A stretch of 64,000 nt of DNA, from contig NZ_BMPD01000006.1 of the NCBI RefSeq assembly GCF_014647415.1, forward strand, positions 62,001 to 126,000, in the 5' to 3' direction. The notes under the pieces were generated by a model. It was not told where the DNA came from, searched no databases, and saw only the letters and a program-made list of their open reading frames with translations. Positions 35,629 through 44,272 of the stretch are shown piece after piece (position 1 is the stretch's first letter; every line of letters begins with the position of its first letter). The stretch is from Haloarcula sebkhae (GTDB lineage: Archaea > Halobacteriota > Halobacteria > Halobacteriales > Haloarculaceae). The position numbers and the translations under genes were made by a program.

Positions 35629-36546
35629 ATGCTCAGTTCGCTCATGGCTGCTGTTGGGTCAGAAAGTACGATCGTCCCGGACGAAATGCGGCTAACCGCG
35701 GATGGCAAAGAGCTCATGTACCAACTGCTCTGGCGCTCCGTGCTCATCCTCGTTCTCATATTCGCGATATTCCCCGTCTGGATGATGTTCACGACATCGT
35801 TCAAAACCCGCGATGAAGTGCTGCAACTCGGGCTCGATATACTCCCAGCGGACCCCTATGTCCAGAACTACTTCCTGATGTTCCAGCGGTTCCCGCTTGT
35901 CGACTACTACGTTAACAGCCTGGTCATTTCGAGTGTGACCACCGTCCTCTCGCTGCTTATCGGTGGACTAGCTGCCTACTCGTTGTCGCGATACGAGTTC
36001 CCCGGCAAGGAGAAGTTCGAGATGGGGGCACTCGCAACGCAGATGATCCCCGGCGTACTCATCCTCATCCCGATGTTTCTGTTGTTCATTGTCATGGACC
36101 AGTCCGCGAACATTCCGATGAAGGACACGTACCATGGGATGATCTTCCTCTATACGACGTTTACCGTCCCGTTCACTATCTGGATGCTTCGTGGGTATTT
36201 CGATACGATTCCGACAGCACTGGAGGAAGCCGCGCGAATCGACGGCTGTACGCGGACACAGGCCCTGTTCCGCGTCGTGATGCCGCTTGCAGCACCGGGC
36301 CTGGCCGCGACTGGGATGTTCGTATTCCTGCTCGCGTTCAACGAGGTGCTGTTCGCGTCAGTCCTGGCGACTGACAACGTGACGCCGTTCTCCATCGGAA
36401 TTCAGAACTTCCAGCAACAGGACCAGACGATGTGGGGACAGATGATGGCTGCCTCGACCCTCGCCGCTGTGCCACTGCTCGCAATCTTCGTCGTGTTCCA
36501 ACGACAGATCGTTTCCGGACTAACTTCCGGGAGTGTCAAGCAGTAA
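35629..36546 (+). CDS. Sugar ABC transporter permease (MalG/UgpE type)
   Basis: 305 residues. A single hydrophobic N-terminal helix follows a polar leader (LLWRSVLILVLIFAIFPVWM), and the EAA loop is EEAARIDGCTRTQALFRVVMPLAAPG. ATG 35629 is one base after the stop of the partner permease; a longer frame overlapping that gene is not needed. Inner-membrane half of the sugar channel. Confidence 0.9.
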   Translation: MLSSLMAAVGSESTIVPDEMRLTADGKELMYQLLWRSVLILVLIFAIFPVWMMFTTSFKTRDEVLQLGLDILPADPYVQNYFLMFQRFPLVDYYVNSLVISSVTTVLSLLIGGLAAYSLSRYEFPGKEKFEMGALATQMIPGVLILIPMFLLFIVMDQSANIPMKDTYHGMIFLYTTFTVPFTIWMLRGYFDTIPTALEEAARIDGCTRTQALFRVVMPLAAPGLAATGMFVFLLAFNEVLFASVLATDNVTPFSIGIQNFQQQDQTMWGQMMAASTLAAVPLLAIFVVFQRQIVSGLTSGSVKQ

Positions 36547-36569
36547 TCTTCGGGCACAGTTTTGTAGCT

Positions 36570-36585
36570 GTTTGTGATCGCAAAC
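36570..36585. promoter_or_regulatory. 16-bp palindrome before the GH3 gene
   Basis: GTTTGTGATCGCAAAC, symmetric except for one position per half. It lies just upstream of TTTTATATCC (about 36590-36599), the TATA of the GH3 gene, as expected for an operator or activator site. Confidence 0.45.
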
Positions 36586-36621
36586 GTAGTTTTATATCCC
36601 CAGCACGTCGGGTGTTGTTAT

Positions 36622-38193
36622 ATGCAGACGCAGACAGTAGCGAGTATGCCATTGGAACAGAAAGTCGGCCAGTTATTCATGGCTGGATTCGATGGCTCCG
36701 AACCGACTGATGGGATACGGGAACTGATTCGTGAGTACAACCTCGGAAACATCATTTACTTCGCCAGAAATATCGCATCTCCATCGCAGGTGACAGCGCT
36801 CTCAGCGGAGTTGCAGTCAGAAGCCAGGGCGGTCGGCGCTGGCCTCCCACTGTTCGTCGCCACCGATCAAGAAGGGGGTGTCGTCTCACGCCTCGACTGG
36901 GGCACACAGCTACCGGGTCAGATGCTCATCGGGGCCTGTGATGACGACGCGATGGCTCGAAAAGCAGGTGCGACCGTCGGACGAGAACTACAGAGCCTCG
37001 GGATCAATCTGAACCTCGCACCGGTCCTCGATGTCAATAACAATCCAGAGAACCCCGTAATCGGTGTCAGGTCCTTCGGGGAAGACCCCGAGCGTGTGGG
37101 CGCACTGGGCGCAGCCATGGCAGAGGGCCTCCAGTCCGTAGATGTCGCTGCCTGTGGGAAGCATTTCCCAGGGCATGGCGACACGGCAGTCGACTCACAT
37201 CTCGATCTGCCGGTGGTTGCCCACGAGCAGCCCCGACTGGAGCGCGTTGAGTTCCCTCCATTCGAAGCTGCGATACAGGGGGGTATCGACGCGATTATGA
37301 CCACGCACGTCGCTTTTCCGGCAATAACAGGTGATGCGGAACTGCCAGCGACGATATCGTCAGCAGTCCAGACAGCACTACTTCGAGAGCAATTCGGGTT
37401 TGATGGATTACTCGTCACGGACTGTCTCGAGATGGATGCGATTGCTGACGGCGTCGGCACCACCGAAGGGGCCGTCCGCGCAATCGAAGCCGGATGTGAT
37501 ATTGTCACCGTTTCGCACACTGTCGAGCGTCAGCGCGCAGCAATTGAAGCCGTGCTTACCGCCGTCCGAACGGGACGGCTTACCGAGGAGCGAATCGACC
37601 GGTCGTTGCATCGTATCCAGCGGTATAAACAGCAACGAGTGGGTACATCCGAAACTGCCGAAGTGTCGGAGTGGCGTCGCTGTGCGACCGCGTCGAAACA
37701 GCTCGCAACTGAGATTGCAAACTGCGGGATAACACTCGTCAGGGACGAGAGCGAGACACTCCCGTTCGATACGTCACGTCACCTGCACGTGGTCAGCTTT
37801 ACCGGGACGCGGGGGTCGCCCGCCGAGGACGACCGATACAACCCAGAAGTGGTCGCTGCTGCGCTCAGAGAGGTCGGATTTGAAATTACGACACATACCA
37901 TGGCTGGCGGTGAGACTGTCGATATAACGCCAGCAGACGAGCAGATTGTGGCCGTCAGTTACGATGCTCTGTCGAACGAGGCACAGGCAGAGACACTCCA
38001 GACACTCGTTGCGGACCACGACCAGCTGGCTGTCCTTGCTGTGCGGAACCCGTACGACCTCGCTGTCTGTCCGGACGCGGCGACGTTTTTGACGACGTAC
38101 GACTACTCGCCAGGTGCGATTCAGGCAGCGGCGAAAACACTGGCGGGGACAGTCGAACCAACTGGAACGCTCCCGGTCACGATTCCCAAGTGA
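36622..38193 (+). CDS. GH3-family beta-N-acetylhexosaminidase-like glycosidase (NagZ-like)
   Basis: 523 residues. The NagZ-type loop KHFPGHGDTAVDSH (180-193) carries the acid/base His-Asp pair, and the nucleophile is Asp267 in LLVTDCLEMDA. FVATDQEGG and GVRSFGEDP match the family. There is no signal peptide, so it acts inside the cell on imported oligosaccharides. The extra 180 residues at the C-terminus resemble the second GH3 domain. ATG 36622 has a TATA box about 27 bases upstream. Beta-N-acetylglucosaminidase is the best call; the loop distinguishes it from ordinary GH3 beta-glucosidases. Confidence 0.87.
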   Translation: MQTQTVASMPLEQKVGQLFMAGFDGSEPTDGIRELIREYNLGNIIYFARNIASPSQVTALSAELQSEARAVGAGLPLFVATDQEGGVVSRLDWGTQLPGQMLIGACDDDAMARKAGATVGRELQSLGINLNLAPVLDVNNNPENPVIGVRSFGEDPERVGALGAAMAEGLQSVDVAACGKHFPGHGDTAVDSHLDLPVVAHEQPRLERVEFPPFEAAIQGGIDAIMTTHVAFPAITGDAELPATISSAVQTALLREQFGFDGLLVTDCLEMDAIADGVGTTEGAVRAIEAGCDIVTVSHTVERQRAAIEAVLTAVRTGRLTEERIDRSLHRIQRYKQQRVGTSETAEVSEWRRCATASKQLATEIANCGITLVRDESETLPFDTSRHLHVVSFTGTRGSPAEDDRYNPEVVAAALREVGFEITTHTMAGGETVDITPADEQIVAVSYDALSNEAQAETLQTLVADHDQLAVLAVRNPYDLAVCPDAATFLTTYDYSPGAIQAAAKTLAGTVEPTGTLPVTIPK

Positions 38194-38232
38194 GGTATCT
38201 TCAAAGACGGTGCTGCTGAAGTGCCCGAGAGG

Positions 38233-38937
38233 CTATCCGAGGAATTCCTGTGCAGATTCGTGGAGCGGGACGAACCCCTCCGCACTCCGGGCACCAGCCT
38301 GTTTCCCGAACACGAGATTCTCGGCGCGAAGTCCGTCGATGAGATTGTCGAACTCGGCATCGATGCCCCCGTGCTCGACGAGGAACTCCACCTGTGACTC
38401 GTGTTTCTTGATTGCTGTGACCTTTTGTTCCAGATACCCATCGATATCGATGAACATGGAGGGGGTAAACTCCGAAGTCGGCTTGCCGAAGTAGTAGATG
38501 TTGTCCGGATCGCAGGGTTCGAAATCCGTCTCAACGAGGGGGAGCGACGCCATGTAGTAGGCGTCCGTAACTAACCGTGAGGTCGCCCGGTGGTCTGGAT
38601 GCAGATCGTCTTTGTAATGCGTGAGGATTATGTCCGGGTCGTACTCCCGGATTACATCAACCATCTCGACACGGTTCTCTAGGGAGTAAGTGATCCGCCC
38701 GTCTTTGAACTCGAGAAAAGCGACTTCTGACGCGCCTAATACCGCTCCCGAGTCGCGGGCCTCCTGTTCACGCACTCGCCCGACCGCTTCCTGTGAGTCC
38801 GTTCGCAGCCCGCCGTATTCTCCCCGAGTCATGTGGACGATACTGACCTCGTCACCACGTTCAGCGTGCTTTGCTATCGTACCGCCACAGAAGACATCTG
38901 CGTCGTCTGGGTGGGCAACTACTACGAGGATATCCAT
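38233..38937 (-). CDS. PIG-L/LmbE-family N-deacetylase
   Basis: 234 residues. The zinc-binding AHPDDADVFCGG (His9, Asp12) and the third-ligand region HPDHRATSRLV are plain. The family removes N-acetyl from GlcNAc-type sugars; archaeal chitin pathways use such an enzyme on diacetylchitobiose or GlcNAc. Next to the NagZ-like gene, GlcNAc or its oligomers are likely substrates. Convergent with the GH3 gene; the SelA-like gene lies upstream on the same strand, 44 bases away. Confidence 0.88.
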   Translation of the reverse strand: MDILVVVAHPDDADVFCGGTIAKHAERGDEVSIVHMTRGEYGGLRTDSQEAVGRVREQEARDSGAVLGASEVAFLEFKDGRITYSLENRVEMVDVIREYDPDIILTHYKDDLHPDHRATSRLVTDAYYMASLPLVETDFEPCDPDNIYYFGKPTSEFTPSMFIDIDGYLEQKVTAIKKHESQVEFLVEHGGIDAEFDNLIDGLRAENLVFGKQAGARSAEGFVPLHESAQEFLG

Positions 38938-38981
38938 ACTATGCTATGGTATTGTAAGTTATTATTTATATTTTTTCTTCG

Positions 38982-40199
38982 TCACAGATGTGTGAGCAGG
39001 CGGTCGACGACGTACGTAGCACCGTCTTCGTCAAGGCACATTGGATTGAGAACAATCTCTCCAACGTCGATACGATCCTCACCGACATACACGCGGGGGT
39101 CCTCCCGCTGAAGCTCTGAGACCAGCGTCGCTGCCGAGGGGGTGGATTGGGAGCTAGAGATATCGACAATAACGTGAGGTGCCACACTTTGCTCACCGCC
39201 AGCGACAACTGTGGTCGCCACGCCCGCTGACTCGAGCTGGCTCGCCATGCTCTGGGCGAGATTCTCCCACTCGGCAACAAGCGCTTCCTGATCCTCCTCG
39301 ATGAATAGTTCCAGCGCGCGAATGAGGCCGACAAGTTCCTCCTTACCAACCTTGAGCGACCGGCCGATACCCTGTCTGGGGACTCCATCGAATCGTTCCG
39401 TGTCGATAAGCGAACTGGGTGGGTTCCAGACCCGGCGATCGACGTGCATATCTTGATGTTGGACGGCGATTGAACGGATATACCGACGTTTGCCGGCGAT
39501 GAGACCCGTCGTCTGTGGGCCACGGATTCCTTTGCCACCGCTGAACACCACTATGTCCGCTCCCTGCTCGACGAAACGAGAGAGGTTTTCAATGGGCGGA
39601 ACTTCGGCGGCAGCGTCGACAATCACGGGCACATCGTGTCGGTGTGCAATTTCCGAGACAGTAGAGAGTTCGGGCTGCGTGTATGTTTTCTGGACGTACG
39701 CAACCCCAGCAGTGTTTTCGTCGATGGCGCTTTCGATTTCCCAAGGTTCAACGTTTGTTGCACCGGTTCCGAGGTGGTAATCGTTTGTTCCGACATCGAC
39801 GATGTTTGCGCCAGCCGCCCGCAATGCGTGGTCGTACCCCGTTCGGTGAGTCCGGGGCATCACAATGTCGGTTGGTGCGTCTGTCGGATGGGGCAACTCC
39901 GACATAGTCTTCGGGTCGTCCCCCGCGATCGCGGCAGCTGCGGCCAACAACAGACCGGCTTCAGCACCTGGCGAAACGTATCCGGCTTCCGCCCCAGCGA
40001 TTTCAGCGATCTGTTCGGACGCCTTCGCTTCTAGATCACTCAACTGAACGAATTCGTCGGCAGCAGCGCGCATGGCGTCTGCGGCTTCCTCTCGAATAAG
40101 GCTGCCACCGATCCGCGTTTTCGTTCCCGCTGCATTGATGACCGGCGTGACACCCAACTGACGATACACCGACTCTGACTCTGTTGTGAATGGAACCAT
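38982..40199 (-). CDS. SelA-like PLP enzyme (D-glucosaminate dehydratase/ammonia-lyase type)
   Basis: 405 residues, fold-type I PLP protein of the SelA/DgaE group: GVTPVINAAGTKTRIGGS, AGYVSPGAEAGLLLAAAA, IVDAAAEVPP and the Schiff-base lysine in VVFSGGKGIRGPQ (K223). Organisms like this do not need SelA itself. The group includes D-glucosaminate-6-phosphate ammonia-lyase, fitting the amino-sugar context (2-amino acid sugar to 2-keto-3-deoxy product plus ammonia). ATG 40199 begins the conserved part. Divergent from the transporter ATPase gene. Confidence 0.82.
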   Translation of the reverse strand: MVPFTTESESVYRQLGVTPVINAAGTKTRIGGSLIREEAADAMRAAADEFVQLSDLEAKASEQIAEIAGAEAGYVSPGAEAGLLLAAAAAIAGDDPKTMSELPHPTDAPTDIVMPRTHRTGYDHALRAAGANIVDVGTNDYHLGTGATNVEPWEIESAIDENTAGVAYVQKTYTQPELSTVSEIAHRHDVPVIVDAAAEVPPIENLSRFVEQGADIVVFSGGKGIRGPQTTGLIAGKRRYIRSIAVQHQDMHVDRRVWNPPSSLIDTERFDGVPRQGIGRSLKVGKEELVGLIRALELFIEEDQEALVAEWENLAQSMASQLESAGVATTVVAGGEQSVAPHVIVDISSSQSTPSAATLVSELQREDPRVYVGEDRIDVGEIVLNPMCLDEDGATYVVDRLLTHL

Positions 40200-40330
40200 A
40201 GTTGTGCTCTTTTCACTACCGCTAGTCCCGTATACGAACTCAAATCCGCTCCAGGTATATGAAAGGTTCCCATCTATAATCGAAGAACACAAACTATTAT
40301 ATATCTCTGTGAAGCAATAACGGGTATTGC
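40200..40330. promoter_or_regulatory. Divergent promoter region, SelA-like gene and transporter ATPase
   Basis: 131 bases with an AT-rich core; ATTATATATC (about 40294-40303) is placed for the plus-strand ATPase gene at 40331, and the minus-strand start is covered by AT-rich sequence around 40225. Confidence 0.45.
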
Positions 40331-41461
40331 ATGGCACAGTTAGCGCTCGATAACCTTGTCAAGACGTTCTCCGACGGGAGCGACGAGGTTGTCGCTGTCG
40401 ATACGGTGGACATGTCGCTGAACGACGGCGAGTTTCTAGTACTGGTCGGCCCATCCGGCTGTGGAAAATCGACAACCTTGCGGATGATTGCCGGGCTTGA
40501 GACGGTGACTGAGGGCGATATTTTGATCGGAGACGAGTCCGTTATCGGTACCGAGCCCCGTGACCGCGATATCGCGATGGTGTTTCAGAATTACGCGCTC
40601 TATCCACATATGACCGCAAAGGAGAATATGTCGTTCGGCTTGAAGATGACGACAGATCTGGAGACGGAGACAATTGAGCAGCGTGTAACCGAGACAGCCG
40701 AGATGATGGGCATCGAGGACCTCCTTGATGATCCGCCAAAGGAGCTATCTGGCGGCCAGCAACAGCGAGTGGCGCTCGGGAGAGCAATCGTTCGGGACCC
40801 GGCAGTGTTCTTGATGGACGAACCGCTAAGCAATCTGGATGCCAAACTCCGGACAAAAATGCGGACCGAACTAAAGAGCCTCCAGAACGAACTTGACGTG
40901 ACAACGATTTACGTTACCCACGACCAGACGGAGGCAATGACGATGGGAGACCGTATCGCTATTCTGGACGACGGCGTGTTACAGCAGGTTGGAACGCCGC
41001 TTGAGTGTTATCACCGTCCAGCCAATCGGTTTGTCGCCGGATTCATCGGGTCGCCCTCGATGAACTTCATACCTGCCGCTGTCGAGGACGGATCGCTAGT
41101 GCATCAGGAGTTTACCTACGCGCTGTCCGCTGAAACCGCCGCTCAACTCGACGGGTACGAGGAGGTCATCCTCGGTGTCCGGCCCGAAGATATTCAGCTC
41201 AGCACCGCGACAGGCCCGGAGCAGACAGTTACGGCGACCGTCGATGTCGTCGAACCACTTGGAGACCTGTTTCATGTGTACGTGACCATCGACGGGCAGC
41301 AGTACACGGTCACCGTCGAGGATGGGTCGAGCCTCGGGAACGGCGTCACGGTCGGATTGCGGTTCCCAGAGGATGCCATCCATCTCTTTGATGCGGACTC
41401 CGGTACGGCGATCAAAAACAACGAAACGGAAATCGACGAAGAGAGTCCGGTCGCAGCCTGA
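40331..41461 (+). CDS. Sugar ABC transporter ATPase (MalK/UgpC type)
   Basis: 376 residues. Walker A GPSGCGKST, Q-loop FQNYALYPHMT, signature LSGGQQQRVALGRA, Walker B VFLMDEPLSNLDAKLR and H-loop YVTHDQTEAM, followed by a TOBE-type C-terminal domain (about 240-350, GVRPEDIQL). This is the class that energises family-1 sugar importers. It completes the transporter encoded at 33148-36546, from which it is separated by the GH3, deacetylase and SelA-like genes. Confidence 0.92.
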   Translation: MAQLALDNLVKTFSDGSDEVVAVDTVDMSLNDGEFLVLVGPSGCGKSTTLRMIAGLETVTEGDILIGDESVIGTEPRDRDIAMVFQNYALYPHMTAKENMSFGLKMTTDLETETIEQRVTETAEMMGIEDLLDDPPKELSGGQQQRVALGRAIVRDPAVFLMDEPLSNLDAKLRTKMRTELKSLQNELDVTTIYVTHDQTEAMTMGDRIAILDDGVLQQVGTPLECYHRPANRFVAGFIGSPSMNFIPAAVEDGSLVHQEFTYALSAETAAQLDGYEEVILGVRPEDIQLSTATGPEQTVTATVDVVEPLGDLFHVYVTIDGQQYTVTVEDGSSLGNGVTVGLRFPEDAIHLFDADSGTAIKNNETEIDEESPVAA

Positions 41462-41470
41462 TTTTTTCTG
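41461..41470 (+). terminator. T-run terminator after the ATPase gene
   Basis: GATTTTTTCT directly after the stop codon, the T-rich type of archaeal terminator. No strong hairpin. Confidence 0.4.
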
Positions 41471-42004
41471 ATTCCGCCCCACTCGATAGTACGTGTATGG
41501 AGAATAACCGAGAAGGGTGCCCAGTGGTAGTAACGGCCGGGAAGGAAACTGGGGGGAAGCGGCTCGGAACCGACCCATTGTAACAGTGCTCTGAGAGCAG
41601 GACTGGCTGATGCTATGATATGATACCTGCTTGCCCAGTATTCAATATTCCCTCTCTGCGAGGGAGTTCGGGAATTCGTGTCGTAATATGAAATTTAGTC
41701 ACGCAACCACCAAGAGTAGCTAACAAGGCGGAGCGGCTTGCTAGGTGAACCATTATCGTTGTGAGGCATCATGACCGCAACAGCGCCCTGTTTCGTAATA
41801 CGACATCTCTGGGACCGTCAGATAACAGGCGTACAGATATTATCGGGGTGGTCGGCTGATCTACACTATCCACTAGACGGCCGAGAGTAGCGGAGAGACA
41901 GATGCAACCCTGACTGAGATTCAACACCTGTGAACAATCCTCACTGTCAGTTGGATGGTTACACTGCAGATCTAGAGCCCGCATACCTCAGCGGGAGGCT
42001 CACG

Positions 42005-42030
42005 GAATAACATGCGTACGGCTGTTATTC
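42005..42030. promoter_or_regulatory. 26-bp dyad shared with 29555-29580
   Basis: GAATAACA and its exact complement TGTTATTC around a ten-base spacer. The 13 bases GTACGGCTGTTAT are identical in the copy upstream of gdh, with the same spacer length. Confidence 0.5.
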
Positions 42031-42245
42031 GATTCGGAATCAGTCTGAGAGTGTCCGGTTGTAAGTGATAGTATCGACGTTGGAGTGAAGACCAGTATCG
42101 AGGCACTACAAGAAGTGGTTTGCGAGGAGAGTGCTGAGTACGAACAGGGCAAGTCGAAACGGACTAGGAGACCGTGACGGGACTGGTCCTGGTAAGATTG
42201 CTATCCGTGTCACGTTTTTACTTGCATTTCGTATGCTGGGACCTA

Positions 42246-42262
42246 GTTCAATCAGATTGAAC
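42246..42262. promoter_or_regulatory. Perfect 17-bp palindrome (IclR site 1)
   Basis: GTTCAATCAGATTGAAC, fully symmetric about the central A. It lies 287 bases before the IclR gene. Contains TTCAA-N5-TTGAA, repeated at 42501. Confidence 0.5.
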
Positions 42263-42500
42263 AGGGTAGTGATCGAGAAAGTGTCAGAGTCCGAGATCTG
42301 CATTGGCCGGAACCAGAACACCGGTATGATGCCGCCTTATTCCGTTTTTGAGTGGCATACCGTGGTCAATGGGGACGCAAACGGAACAGACGGAATTTCG
42401 CAGGGTTACTGGATTGCCGAGTTTTGGGTAGGTATATCATGGTGCAGTCGCCGCCACGCCACTGAGAATACACCAGCGATCACAGCCCCCGGACATAGAG

Positions 42501-42515
42501 TTCAATCTTGTTGAA
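42501..42515. promoter_or_regulatory. TTCAA-N5-TTGAA site (IclR site 2)
   Basis: TTCAATCTTGTTGAA, directly upstream of the TATA box of the IclR gene at 42549. It shares TTCAATC and spacing with site 1. Position suggests autoregulation. Confidence 0.5.
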
Positions 42516-42548
42516 TAATTTTATAAACAGGTAGCCAAATATACGCGT

Positions 42549-43301
42549 ATGACAGGACAAGGCCCAATAGAGTCCGCCGGAAGGGTGCTGGATATTATTG
42601 AAGCACTGAAAACGGAACAGGCACTCGGCGTCACTGAGCTGGCAGAGCGGGTGGAGATGCCCAAGAGTACAGTCCACGTTCATCTCTCAACACTTCAGAG
42701 CCGAGGCTACGTCGTCCAAGACCAGAACAAGGCGTATCGGCTGAGCTTACGGTTTCTGGATATTGGGATGAAAGTCCGCGAGCGACAGGAAATGTACCAG
42801 GAGGTCGCCCCGAAACTGAACGAGATAGCCGACGAAACTGATGAAAAAGCGTGGTGGATCGTCGAAGAGAACGGAAAAGCGGTCTTTCTGGCCAAAGCGC
42901 TCGGCAGTCGGGCGATTCAGACAAATTCACAGATCGGCCAGTACACCGAGCTGTACAGGCTCGCTGGTGGCATGGCAATCCTCTCAGTGTTGCCGAAACA
43001 CCGGCGGGAGACAATCCTCGGAAGCTACGACTACCCTCTCCCCGACGGTCGGGATCGGCAGGAACTCGAAGCAGAACTCGACGAGATTCAGGACCGCGGC
43101 GTCGCCTACGGCATTGACCAGTTCCTCGAAGGCGTAGCCGGCGTCGGTGCCCCGCTAGTAGACAACGCCGGCAACACGTACGGTGCCATCAGTGTCTCGG
43201 GACCAGCGAACCGGTTAGACTCGGATCGCATCGAGAACGAACTGACCGACCTCATCCGTGGAATCTCCGGCGAGCTACAGGTGAATCTCTCGTATCAGTA
43301 G
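42549..43301 (+). CDS. IclR-family transcriptional regulator
   Basis: 250 residues. Winged helix at about 8-62 (ALGVTELAERVEMPKSTVHVHL), then an effector domain with YRLAGGMAILSVLP, where most IclR proteins have AxGKAxLA. The domain ends ISVSGPANRLDSDRI. Close in sequence to the IclR gene at 52447. TATA ATTTTATAAAC lies about 25 bases upstream and two palindromes precede it. Likely controls the sugar locus to the left or the Liv operon to the right. Confidence 0.9.
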   Translation: MTGQGPIESAGRVLDIIEALKTEQALGVTELAERVEMPKSTVHVHLSTLQSRGYVVQDQNKAYRLSLRFLDIGMKVRERQEMYQEVAPKLNEIADETDEKAWWIVEENGKAVFLAKALGSRAIQTNSQIGQYTELYRLAGGMAILSVLPKHRRETILGSYDYPLPDGRDRQELEAELDEIQDRGVAYGIDQFLEGVAGVGAPLVDNAGNTYGAISVSGPANRLDSDRIENELTDLIRGISGELQVNLSYQ

Positions 43302-43482
43302 TTCTACTGACTTGAACACCGTTGATCTGGGCAAAGACACCTGTGAGACCACTCGATTCCCTCCGAATAACGCTGTGACACGATGGGAGCCGATTCAATA
43401 GAATAGAACGTGCCATGTGGTGTGTTCACATCTAGACTGTCGATACCGCTCGATGCATAGAGCTCGAATTATGGTCGGTAAA

Positions 43483-43529
43483 CCCCGTCTCGAACGGGGC
43501 CCGACACTATACGACCCGGTGACCGGGGT
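43483..43529. terminator. Paired GC hairpins between convergent genes
   Basis: CCCCGT-CTCGA-ACGGGG (43483-43499) and CCCGGT-G-ACCGGG (43515-43527) between the IclR gene and livF, both orientations. Likely a bidirectional terminator or mRNA end-stabiliser, although no T-run follows. Confidence 0.4.
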
Positions 43530-43549
43530 CCAGATCGTTGTCGCCATAG

Positions 43550-44272
43550 TCAGTCAGTGACACCGACGCCGAGGTGTCTGTCGAGTACTTCCTCGTTGTT
43601 CTGGATCTCCGCCGCAGTCCCCTGGTGGACGATCTCACCTTTTTCCAGGATATACGTGTACTCTGAGACCGCCAGTGCTACTGGAATGTTCTGCTCAACG
43701 ACCAGCACTGTGATCCCCTGCTCGTTCAGTTCGAGGATTAGGTCCTCGATCTGCCGGACCACGTATGGTGCGAGCCCTTCGGTCGGTTCGTCAAGCAACA
43801 GCAGATCCGGGTCGGCAGTCAGTGCACGGCCGACCGCGAGCATCTGCTGTTCGCCACCCGAAAGGACTGACCCGTCCTTGTGTTCGCGCTCTGCGAGGTT
43901 CTCGAACATATCCAGCACGTCGTCGACTGATGGCCCGTCAGGTGACTCAGCGCTGATCTCACCCATTCTAATGTTCTCTCGAACGGTCAGCTCGGGGAAG
44001 ATCCGACGCTCTTCGGGAACGAACCCGATGCCGCGTCGGATCGTCGCTTCGGAATTGAGTGTCGTGATGTCCTCACCGTTGAACGTTATTGTCCCTCCAG
44101 TCGGGGTAATGTTGCCGACAATTGAGCGGAGCGTGGTTGTCTTGCCGACGCCGTTTCGCCCGACCAGCGACACAACGCTTCCACGTTCGACATCCATCGA
44201 GACGCCCTGTAGCACTTCGGTCATCCCGTACCCGGCCCGGACACCTTCGAGGGAGAGTAGTGGGTCGGTCAT
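43550..44272 (-). CDS. livF: Liv-type ABC transporter ATPase LivF (second system)
   Basis: 240 residues. Walker A GRNGVGKTT, signature LSGGEQQMLAVGRALTA, Walker B LLLLDEPTEGLAP, LVVEQNIPVAL. The GRNGVGKTT form and EGLAP are typical of LivF of amide/urea-type or branched-chain systems. ATG overlaps the livG stop by four bases. Last gene of the operon. Confidence 0.92.
   Translation of the reverse strand: MTDPLLSLEGVRAGYGMTEVLQGVSMDVERGSVVSLVGRNGVGKTTTLRSIVGNITPTGGTITFNGEDITTLNSEATIRRGIGFVPEERRIFPELTVRENIRMGEISAESPDGPSVDDVLDMFENLAEREHKDGSVLSGGEQQMLAVGRALTADPDLLLLDEPTEGLAPYVVRQIEDLILELNEQGITVLVVEQNIPVALAVSEYTYILEKGEIVHQGTAAEIQNNEEVLDRHLGVGVTD

Larger units (their letters stand above)
41471..42548 (+). 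other. Kilobase regulatory/relict intergenic region
   Basis: Almost 1,080 bases with no supportable gene. It contains the hairpin CCCTC-TCTGC-GAGGG (41650-41664), a dyad (42005-42030) and two TTCAA-N5-TTGAA sites before the IclR gene. A short frame near 42090-42175 has coding-like Glu/Lys content but no start or family, perhaps a gene relic. TTTATAAAC near 42519-42528 is the IclR TATA. Confidence 0.45.

Noticed and set aside
42090-42176. Short coding-like stretch resembling a transposase tail
   Set aside because: No start, no recognisable motif and only about 28 codons. May be a relic, but cannot be identified.
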